Position numbers and translations under genes: made by a program
Notes under the pieces: generated by a model
Databases searched by the model: none
The model's input: only the letters and a program-made list of their open reading frames with translations
What the model was told of the DNA's origin: nothing
Part shown: positions 1-4,766 of the stretch, piece by piece
How positions within the stretch are numbered: position 1 is the first letter of the stretch
How the letters are laid out: the number at the start of each line of letters is the position of its first letter
Assembly (NCBI GenBank): GCA_947506075.1
Contig: CANNNN010000197.1
Location: 1-5,240, forward strand
Origin: Methylococcaceae bacterium
GTDB taxonomy: Bacteria; Pseudomonadota; Gammaproteobacteria; Methylococcales; Methylomonadaceae
DNA: 5,240 bases
Reading direction: 5' to 3'

Positions 1-30
1 TAAGTATTCATTTTGATACAGCTGACTTAA

Positions 31-66
31 AGCCCTCTCCAGCGGGAGAGGGTTGGGTGAGGGGAA
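31..66 (+). repeat. Palindromic intergenic repeat, family A, copy 1 (forward)
   Basis: Left arm ccctctcc (33-40), loop agcg (41-44), right arm ggagaggg (45-52): a perfect 8-bp stem with a 4-nt loop. A GT-rich tail ending in gagggg follows (53-64). Related copies lie at 1204-1240 and 1263-1297, and a half copy at 1356-1372. REP-like palindromes of this kind are common between genes in gammaproteobacteria. It lies about 80 bp before the hydrolase start. There is no T-run after the stem, so it is not a classical terminator. A smaller inverted repeat, ctcccc/ggggag (87-92/94-99), follows and may be a remnant. Confidence 0.8.
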
Positions 67-144
67 TCAAAACAAGGCAAAGGCATCTCCCCAGGGGAGG
101 AATAGTACATAATATATTTTACCGGAAACGCCAATTCTTAAGTC

Positions 145-1035
145 ATGCAACATAAAGAAAATACACAAGAAACGCCGGTTGTTTTTGAATGTCACGAGCA
201 GCAACTGATCGGAATTATCCATAAGGGCAATGCTGCGGCAAATATCGGTGTGTTAGTAATCGTCGGCGGTCCGCAGTATCGTGCCGGCAGCCATCGCCAG
301 TTTATTTTGCTGGCCCGGCAACTGGCGTCTCAAGGCATTCCTGCGATGCGTTTCGATGTTCGTGGCATGGGCGACTCTAACGGTCAGTTACGCAGTTTTC
401 AGCAGTTAGATGACGATATACGAGCGGCTATTGATTGTTTCCTTGCCTCTTGCCCAAACTTAAACCAGGTGGTGCTGTGGGGCTTATGTGACGGGGCTTC
501 GGCGGCCCTGTTTTATGGTTATCAGGACAGTCGGGTTAAAGGCCTGGTACTGTTAAATCCTTGGGTATTTACCGAGCAGGGCGCGGCTAAGACTTATCTT
601 AAACATTATTATCTGCAGCGCTTGCTTAGCAAAGATTTATGGCGCAAGGTTTTTTCGTTTAAATTCGATTTCAGTGCTTCGGTGGTTTCGTTATTAAGCC
701 TGCTGAAGCAGGCGGCAGGTCAAGCCAGTACACAGCACACAGCCACTACAATAACCAGAGTCGATGAGACTATGGCGTTGCCGCTACGCATGCGGGAATG
801 CCTAAGGCAATTTTCTGGGCCGGTATTATTGATTCTGAGCGGCCGGGACTTAACAGCCGGTGAATTTAAAGAAACGGTTAAAGGCGATCCCGAATGGCAA
901 GCGTTGTTGAACGAGAATCGCCTTATCCGGCACGATTTTGCCGAAGCCGATCATACTTTTTCTTCGGCGGTTTGGCGTGACCAAGTCGCTGACTGGACGG
1001 CAACCTGGGTAAAAAATTTCGACTTGTACGATTAG
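145..1035 (+). CDS. Exosortase A system-associated hydrolase 1 (alpha/beta hydrolase)
   Basis: A 296-residue soluble alpha/beta hydrolase with no signal peptide or membrane segment, probably cytoplasmic. I recognise it as the XrtA-associated hydrolase 1 family (TIGR03100 type) from the block GGPQYRAGSHRQ (41-52), the stretch RFDVRGMGDSNG (69-80), the nucleophile elbow WGLCDGASAA (112-121), LLNPW (136-140) and KHYYLQRL (153-160). The elbow reads G-L-C-D-G, so Cys115 takes the place of the usual serine, as in dienelactone hydrolase. Asp235 (SGRDLT) and His270 (EADHTF) fit the other triad members. The natural substrate is unknown; an ester, thioester or lactone is plausible. ATG at 145 is the first possible start, because an in-frame TAA lies at 139-141; no good Shine-Dalgarno precedes it. 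It ends in TAG and faces the ligase-decarboxylase operon, so it is transcribed separately from those partners. In known genomes this family travels with a second hydrolase (TIGR03101), which is not in this window. Confidence 0.9.
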   Translation: MQHKENTQETPVVFECHEQQLIGIIHKGNAAANIGVLVIVGGPQYRAGSHRQFILLARQLASQGIPAMRFDVRGMGDSNGQLRSFQQLDDDIRAAIDCFLASCPNLNQVVLWGLCDGASAALFYGYQDSRVKGLVLLNPWVFTEQGAAKTYLKHYYLQRLLSKDLWRKVFSFKFDFSASVVSLLSLLKQAAGQASTQHTATTITRVDETMALPLRMRECLRQFSGPVLLILSGRDLTAGEFKETVKGDPEWQALLNENRLIRHDFAEADHTFSSAVWRDQVADWTATWVKNFDLYD

Positions 1036-1040
1036 AATCA

Positions 1041-1133
1041 ATGCGTAACGGGATTTACAACCCCATTACTCTCGTTTTATGTGCATTTTGAAATCATCAA
1101 GCGTTTTGATCGGGGTTGCAAACCCCTACGCAT
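1041..1133. repeat. Imperfect inverted repeat pair, family B
   Basis: The left arm (1041-1064, beginning atgcgtaacggg and ending caacccc) is the inverse of the right arm (1112-1133, beginning ggggttgc and ending tacgcat). They match at nearly every base apart from a 2-nt gap and two substitutions. The arms are 47 bp apart. The right arm contains its own hairpin, ggggtt-gca-aacccc (1112-1126). The left arm begins 6 bp after the hydrolase stop, so the structure would lie in the 3' end of that mRNA. A small palindromic mobile repeat is the likeliest reading. Confidence 0.65.
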
Positions 1134-1177
1134 CAAGCTAAAGAAAAAATGTTTATTTAGTTCTTATGAGCAGCGCC

Positions 1178-1204
1178 ACTGCCCTTAAGTTAAGGATGGG
1201 CAGT
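1178..1204. repeat. Hairpin next to family A copy 2
   Basis: actgccc (1178-1184) pairs perfectly with gggcagt (1198-1204). An alternative inner palindrome, ccttaa-g-ttaagg (1183-1195), competes with the outer stem. It touches the left end of family A copy 2. It lies about 145 bp downstream of the hydrolase stop and is not followed by a T-run, so a terminator role is doubtful. Confidence 0.5.
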
Positions 1205-1240
1205 CCCTTCTCCAGCGGGAGAAGGTTAGGATGAGGGGAA
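1204..1240 (+). repeat. Palindromic intergenic repeat, family A, copy 2 (forward)
   Basis: Stem ccttctcc (1206-1213), loop agcg (1214-1217), arm ggagaagg (1218-1225), then a tail ending gagggg like copy 1. Relative to copy 1, the C35-G50 pair has become T1208-A1223, a compensatory change that keeps the stem intact. It faces copy 3 tail to tail across about 22 bp. Confidence 0.8.
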
Positions 1241-1262
1241 ATGTAAATACTTGATTTTATTC

Positions 1263-1297
1263 TCCTCACCCCAGCCCTCTCCAACAGGAGAGGGAGC
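1263..1297 (-). repeat. Palindromic intergenic repeat, family A, copy 3 (inverted)
   Basis: Read on the minus strand it has the same layout as copies 1 and 2. The stem is ccctctcc (1275-1282) and ggagaggg (1287-1294) with loop aaca (1283-1286), and the tail region cctcacccc lies at 1264-1272. Its opposite orientation to copy 2 gives a larger imperfect inverted repeat over 1204-1297, like the paired REP units of BIME elements. Confidence 0.8.
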
Positions 1298-1355
1298 CTT
1301 GTTATCTCGCAACCAATTGTTTTTATAATCCTGAAAAATTGTGTAGATATTCTTG

Positions 1356-1372
1356 CCCGCTGGAGAGGGCTT
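1356..1372 (-). repeat. Half copy of family A repeat
   Basis: These 17 bases are the exact inverse of 30-46 in copy 1 (core cccgctggagagggct). The second stem arm and the tail are missing, so it is a truncated copy. It abuts the ttagcttgatgc arm of family B, overlapping it by two bases, which suggests one repeat inserted into or recombined with the other. It lies about 50 bp beyond the decarboxylase stop. Confidence 0.65.
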
Positions 1373-1424
1373 AGCTTGATGCATATGGATTACAAACCTT
1401 GGTCAGCATTATAACTGTGGGTGC

Positions 1425-2660
1425 CTAAACCAGCACTTCCACTGCATCCGGTTGACTGAGAAATTTACTGGGACTGGCGGTATAGCCATAAGCCCCGGAT
1501 TGATAAACAATCACTAGGTCGCCGATTTCAGCGGTCGGCAATTGCATTCTGTCGGCCAGGATGTCCAGTGGCGTACATAGCGGGCCTACGATGCTGACTG
1601 TCTCAACATCCTTACCGTGCATTTTAGTGCCTATCGCAACCGGATAGTTTTTCCGTATAACCTGGCCGAAATTGCCGGATGCGGCTAAATGGTGATGCAA
1701 GCCGCCATTGACGATCAGATAGGTTTGCCCGCGCGATATTTTTTTATCAATAATTTCGCAGACATAAATTCCCGCCTCGCCGACCAAAAAACGCCCCAGT
1801 TCGATAATCAGTTCGGCTTTCGGGTTAGTCAACTTAAACTCGGCCATAGGCTTAGCGAGTGCTTCACCGATAGCTTGAGTATCTAGCGGACTTTCGCCGG
1901 GGAAATAAGGGATGCCGTAGCCGCCGCCGATATTCAGTTTTTTAATCGGGCAGGGACAAGAGTCTGAAAGACTGATTGCTAAGGCGATGCTCTTTTGCTG
2001 GGCATCGATAATAGCCTCGGCTTTAAGATTTTGTGAGCCGCTGTAGATATGAAAGCCCTGAAAATCAAGATTCAGCGTTTTTATCAGTTTTAAGGCTTCA
2101 GGTACTAATTCTTCGTCTATGCCGAACTGTTTTGGACCACCGCCCATTTTCATGCCCGAGGACTTGAGTTCAAACGCCGGATTGATTCGGATCGCAACGC
2201 GCGCCTGAATGCCGGTTTGTTCTGATAATCGGGCTATGGTTTTCAGTTCATGGAAGGATTCGACATGCAGCGTAATGCCCGCAGCAACCGCTTGCAATAA
2301 TTCTGCAGGCCGCTTGCCGGGACCGGCCATGCTGATTTGCGCTGCCGGCATCGTGGTATCCAACGCCACTTGCATTTCTCCGGCCGAAGCCAGGTCAAAG
2401 CCATCGACCAGACTGGCCATGTGCTGAACCACCGCAGGCATCGGGTTGGCCTTCATCGCATAGTGAATTTTCAACTCCGGTGGCATGTGCTGACGTAACT
2501 CGGCGACGCGTTCCGTCATCAGCGAGCGGTCATAGGCGTAAAACGGCGTTGAACCAACCCGTTGCGCCAGGCGGGATATGGGGATGCCGCCAATGACCAG
2601 TTGATTTTCCAGAGTTGGAAACTGGATCATCGATGCGTGTTGAGGCGTGGTTGGGGTCAT
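1425..2660 (-). CDS. Exosortase A system-associated PLP-dependent decarboxylase
   Basis: A 411-residue fold-type III decarboxylase of the ornithine/DAP/arginine (LysA-like) superfamily, of the XrtA-associated type (TIGR03099). The PLP barrel is N-terminal: Lys70 in YAMKAN is the Schiff-base lysine, HIYSGSQ (204-210) matches the usual H-x-GSQ strand, GGGYGIPY (245-252) is the phosphate-binding glycine loop, and ELGRF (287-291) corresponds to EPGR. The C-terminal part supplies GPLCTPLD (359-366), with Cys362 as the likely catalytic cysteine from the partner subunit, and GAYGYTAS (389-396). It should release CO2 from an amino-acid-like substrate in the cytoplasm; the substrate is unknown. Its place beside the ligase argues for a role in exopolysaccharide or exosortase metabolism rather than lysine synthesis, though LysA activity cannot be excluded by eye. 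The chosen ATG overlaps the ligase stop by four bases (ATGA) and has an AGGA box 6 nt upstream, which supports it over Met11. Confidence 0.9.
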   Translation of the reverse strand: MTPTTPQHASMIQFPTLENQLVIGGIPISRLAQRVGSTPFYAYDRSLMTERVAELRQHMPPELKIHYAMKANPMPAVVQHMASLVDGFDLASAGEMQVALDTTMPAAQISMAGPGKRPAELLQAVAAGITLHVESFHELKTIARLSEQTGIQARVAIRINPAFELKSSGMKMGGGPKQFGIDEELVPEALKLIKTLNLDFQGFHIYSGSQNLKAEAIIDAQQKSIALAISLSDSCPCPIKKLNIGGGYGIPYFPGESPLDTQAIGEALAKPMAEFKLTNPKAELIIELGRFLVGEAGIYVCEIIDKKISRGQTYLIVNGGLHHHLAASGNFGQVIRKNYPVAIGTKMHGKDVETVSIVGPLCTPLDILADRMQLPTAEIGDLVIVYQSGAYGYTASPSKFLSQPDAVEVLV

Positions 2661-4249
2661 AATGTTTCCTGAAAAATGCTCGAAAATTGTTTGGTTAGCG
2701 CTTTACGGTCAATTTTACCGTTCGGATTTTTCGGCAACGTCGGCAGCACAATTACTTTTGCCGGGATCATAAAATTGGGTAATTGAATTTTGCAGGCGTT
2801 GATAATAGCCAGCTCATCAAAGCTTTCGGCATCCTCGACGCTGACGACAACGACCACCGCCTGGCCTAAGCTGTCATGTTCGATACCCAGCGCGGCGACT
2901 TCTTTGGCCAGACCTGATGCATAAATGACTTCTTCAATTTCGGTAGGGCTGACGCGATAGCCCGAAGTTTTAATCATGTCGTCCTTCCGCCCGACAAAAT
3001 AAAGATAACCTTCTTCATCCTGGGTGACGGTATCTCCTGACCAGACCGCGATTTCGGTAAACGGCAGTTCATTTAGCTGGCCAGGTACCGGTTTAAAGCG
3101 TTCAGCGGTTTTGACCGGGTCATTCCAGTAGCCCAGCGATACCAGCGAACCACGGTGTACCAGTTCGCCCGGTTCATGCGGAGCGCAGGGCGTTCCATCT
3201 TCACGGACGACCATAATTTCAGCATTCGGTATTGCTTTGCCTATCGAGTCCGGGCGTTGATCGATTTGTTCGGGCGGCAAATAGGTCGAGCGAAACGCTT
3301 CGGTCAAACCGTACATCAGAAAAAACCGGCTGTCCGGCACTTTTTGGCGCAGAGAAGCGAGCACCGATTTGGGCATTTTTCCGCCGGAATTGGTCATGTA
3401 ACGCAGATGCTCGTTAATACTTGCCGGCCATTCCAGGTTGGCGAGTTGCGCCCAAAGCGGTGGAACTGCGGCGAGGCCGGTTATTTTTTGGGCTTCCAGC
3501 GCATTAATCACATCGCGCGGCAACAGGTAATCCAGCAACACGCAACAGCCGCCTTTAAGCAACGAGGCGGTTAGCTGGTTTAAACCGTAATCAAAACTGA
3601 ATGGAAGCACCGCCAGTAAACGGTCTGTAGAAGTAATAGATAAATATTCGCTGACACTTTTTGCGCCGGCAACAATATTTCTATGGGATAAAATCACGCC
3701 TTTCGGTTTGCCGGTGCTGCCCGAGGTATAAAGGATGGCAGCCATGTCGGTATCTATTATCGACGGCGCTTGTGTATGTTGAACGGACGATTCAAGAAAA
3801 GCCTGCCAACCTATGACATGTTGTGACAAGGCCTGGTCGAGTTGTGGAGCTTCATTTTCAATCAGGATAATCGTATGCAGGTCAGGGCAGTTTTCCAGAA
3901 CCGGAGCCAGGCTAGCTAAGCGGCTTTTGGACGTGATTAAAATTTGTACGTTGCAATCATTTAAAATGTAAGTGACCTGGGCGGCTTTTAACACCGGATT
4001 GACCGGCACAAAAACCCCGCCTGCTTTGGAGATGGACAGGAAGCTGGTGACGGTTTCTATCTGTTTGGGCAGGTAAACGGCGACACGCTGTTGCGCTTTT
4101 AAATGTAAGCCTTGCAGAGAGCGTGCTTGATGCTCGACCAGTTGCTTTAGCTGTTGATAGCTCCAGGTGGCTTTTTTATGGGCGATGGCTGGAGAGCTTG
4201 CATCGGGTTGGGATGATTTGAACAGTAGGTGATGCAGTAAGGTTGGCAT
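2657..4249 (-). CDS. Exosortase A system-associated acyl-CoA ligase (AMP-forming)
   Basis: A 530-residue member of the ANL adenylate-forming family, of the XrtA-associated type (TIGR03098). It should activate a carboxylate with ATP and pass it to CoA or a carrier thiol; the acid is not known. Counting from the ATG at 4249, the landmarks are VPVNPVLKAAQV (81-92), the P-loop TSGSTGKPKG (175-184), motif A5 YGLTE (313-317), SGD (404-406, the ribose-binding aspartate), the hinge and C-terminal domain start GRKDDMIKTSGYR (420-432), and the catalytic lysine Lys512 in PNGKIDRKAL. All core motifs look intact and the length is normal. A TTG at 4279 would add ten residues, but it lies in a palindrome. 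The family usually begins close to MPTLLHHLLF, so I prefer the ATG; neither start has a clear Shine-Dalgarno. It is first in a two-gene operon with the decarboxylase. No acyl carrier protein gene is in the window. Confidence 0.9.
   Translation of the reverse strand: MPTLLHHLLFKSSQPDASSPAIAHKKATWSYQQLKQLVEHQARSLQGLHLKAQQRVAVYLPKQIETVTSFLSISKAGGVFVPVNPVLKAAQVTYILNDCNVQILITSKSRLASLAPVLENCPDLHTIILIENEAPQLDQALSQHVIGWQAFLESSVQHTQAPSIIDTDMAAILYTSGSTGKPKGVILSHRNIVAGAKSVSEYLSITSTDRLLAVLPFSFDYGLNQLTASLLKGGCCVLLDYLLPRDVINALEAQKITGLAAVPPLWAQLANLEWPASINEHLRYMTNSGGKMPKSVLASLRQKVPDSRFFLMYGLTEAFRSTYLPPEQIDQRPDSIGKAIPNAEIMVVREDGTPCAPHEPGELVHRGSLVSLGYWNDPVKTAERFKPVPGQLNELPFTEIAVWSGDTVTQDEEGYLYFVGRKDDMIKTSGYRVSPTEIEEVIYASGLAKEVAALGIEHDSLGQAVVVVVSVEDAESFDELAIINACKIQLPNFMIPAKVIVLPTLPKNPNGKIDRKALTKQFSSIFQETL
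2667..2670 (-). promoter_or_regulatory. Shine-Dalgarno site of the decarboxylase gene
   Basis: AGGA (in CAGGAAAC) on the minus strand, 6 nt before the ATG at 2660. It lies inside the last codons of the ligase gene. It decides the start and supports coupled translation across the ATGA overlap. Confidence 0.7.
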
Positions 4250-4274
4250 GGTTTGTAAATGTCTATTTGGTGGC

Positions 4275-4289
4275 TTCAACTAAGTTGAA
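4275..4289. promoter_or_regulatory. Palindrome in the ligase leader
   Basis: ttcaac-taa-gttgaa: perfect 6-bp arms around 3 bp. It begins 25 bp upstream of the ligase ATG and falls inside the predicted leader (from about 4382). It could be an operator half-site pair or a weak mRNA hairpin. The alternative TTG start at 4279 sits within it. No regulator is recognised. Confidence 0.35.
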
Positions 4290-4388
4290 ATGTTAAATTA
4301 AGCGGTAAATAGGATTTTACTAAGTTTTTGTTGGGAAGGTGTCTGTATTTTTCTAACGTAATAATCGGATTAAAAAATCAATTTGATC

Positions 4389-4416
4389 ATTATAAGTCTG
4401 GATAGGTTAAAGTCAA
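4389..4416 (-). promoter_or_regulatory. Sigma-70-type promoter of the ligase-decarboxylase operon
   Basis: On the minus strand the -35 box is TTGACT (4416-4411, five of six consensus bases) and the -10 box is TATAAT (4394-4389, six of six), with a 16-bp spacer. Transcription would begin near 4382 and leave a leader of about 130 nt before the ligase ATG. This is the best promoter in the window, correctly oriented for the operon. No -24/-12 sigma-54 motif was seen in this gap. Confidence 0.7.
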
Positions 4417-4428
4417 AAAATAGGTTAA
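4402..4428. promoter_or_regulatory. 9-bp direct repeat overlapping the operon promoter, possible operator
   Basis: ataggttaa occurs at 4402-4410 and again at 4420-4428, with an 18-bp period. The -35 box (4411-4416) lies between the two copies and one copy fills part of the promoter spacer. Direct repeats in this position often bind a regulator that competes with or recruits RNA polymerase. No known binding motif is recognised. Confidence 0.4.
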
Positions 4429-4548
4429 TGAATGTGGGTGCTAAAATGAAGTCTTTTAATTGTTGTTGATTCAATTGAATAGGACTTACTCACTGCAGTA
4501 ACTCATTGATTTCTAATGATCGAAAAAATCATAAATTTTATAAATACC

Positions 4549-4583
4549 ATAAAACACTATTTTAGATAAAAACAGTGTTTTAT
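4549..4583. repeat. Long AT-rich hairpin inside the MITE-like element
   Basis: ataaaacact (4549-4558) pairs perfectly with agtgttttat (4574-4583). The stem continues past one A-C mismatch through four more A-T pairs to a 5-nt loop, agata (4564-4568). This gives about 15 bp of stem. It is symmetrical enough to act on either strand, for example as a weak bidirectional terminator between the divergent units, but it lacks a GC-rich core. Confidence 0.6.
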
Positions 4584-4610
4584 ATGCGCCATTTAAAACA
4601 ATTAGTTACA

Positions 4611-4650
4611 AAAAACAAGTTTATTTTTTATACCTATATTCCTTGTTTTT
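4611..4650. repeat. 9-bp inverted repeat inside the MITE-like element
   Basis: aaaaacaag (4611-4619) and cttgttttt (4642-4650) are perfect inverses separated by 22 bp. In such AT-rich DNA this may be chance. On the + strand the right arm ends in a T-run, so a weak terminator is possible. Confidence 0.3.
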
Positions 4651-4652
4651 AT

Positions 4653-4681
4653 TTGTCAATGCGTAAGTCCTATTGTATTAA
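4653..4681 (+). promoter_or_regulatory. Candidate promoter for the vanZ-family gene
   Basis: The -35 box TTGTCA (4653-4658, five of six), a 17-bp spacer and the -10 box TATTAA (4676-4681, four of six) point to the VanZ gene, with a start near 4688 and a leader of about 80 nt. The -35 lies in the right inverted-repeat end of the MITE-like element and the -10 lies just outside it, so the promoter may be a hybrid made by the insertion. Confidence 0.4.
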
Positions 4682-4766
4682 TGATGATAAACTATTTTTC
4701 CTAAAATTATTTAAGTTTAGAAGCTAGGTATCTCAGTAACAAGTTTTCAGTACAAACAAGAAATAT

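Larger units (their letters stand above)
1130..1382. repeat. 12-bp perfect inverted repeat bracketing the family A repeats
   Basis: gcatcaagctaa at 1130-1141 recurs exactly in inverse as ttagcttgatgc at 1371-1382. The right-hand copy continues as a degenerate family B sequence (about 22 of 30 bases match the inverse of the 1112-1141 arm). The 229 bp between the arms contain all the family A repeats of this gap. The arrangement could be two family B elements in opposite orientation, or the ends of one composite element. Confidence 0.6.
1036..1424. other. Convergent intergenic region packed with short inverted repeats
   Basis: About 390 bp between the hydrolase stop and the decarboxylase stop. 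I see no gene here. It holds two repeat families: GC-rich ccctctcc-type palindromes (1204-1240, 1263-1297, half copy 1356-1372) and a second type with an atgcgta...caacccc core (1041-1064, inverted at 1112-1133, degenerate copy near 1371-1400). There is also a separate hairpin at 1178-1204. No stem is followed by a convincing T-run on either strand, so no intrinsic terminator is called. The structures could still stop or stabilise the two converging transcripts. Confidence 0.8.
4478..4674. mobile_element. MITE-like element with terminal inverted repeats
   Basis: aataggacttac (4478-4489) is repeated exactly in inverse at 4663-4674. Allowing two mismatches, the match extends inward to 18 bp (4478-4495 against 4657-4674). 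About 197 bp lie from end to end; the interior is AT-rich, has no coding capacity, and contains a strong hairpin close to the centre (4549-4583). If the element proper begins at GGACTTAC, both ends are flanked by TA, as for IS630/Tc1-mariner-type insertions; however, that TA also belongs to the palindrome, so it is weak evidence. No transposase is present, so this would be a non-autonomous element or an IS remnant. It could also be a plain regulatory palindrome pair. Confidence 0.5.

Noticed and set aside
850..1041. Open frame of 63 codons on the minus strand
   Set aside because: It lies antisense inside the well-supported hydrolase gene and shows no domain or ribosome site.
1178..1297. Intrinsic terminators for the converging genes
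   Set aside because: The stems are strong, but none is followed by a T-run on the proper strand and they lie far from the stop codons.
31..1372. CRISPR array from the repeated ccctctcc units
   Set aside because: The units are irregularly spaced, in both orientations and of unequal length, with no regular spacers and no cas genes.
1689..1886. Open frame of 65 codons on the plus strand
   Set aside because: It is antisense to conserved decarboxylase sequence and resembles no known protein.
2209..2427. Open frame of 72 codons on the plus strand
   Set aside because: It is antisense to the PLP-barrel part of the decarboxylase, and its composition looks like a shadow frame.
3155..3574. Open frames of 139 and 61 codons on the plus strand (the shorter at 3232-3417)
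   Set aside because: Both lie antisense within the ligase core motifs, overlap each other in different frames, and have no recognisable domain.
4428..4469. Very short frame starting ATG at 4428 (13 codons) in the divergent gap
   Set aside because: It has no Shine-Dalgarno, no downstream gene in phase and no sign of a leader-peptide attenuator.
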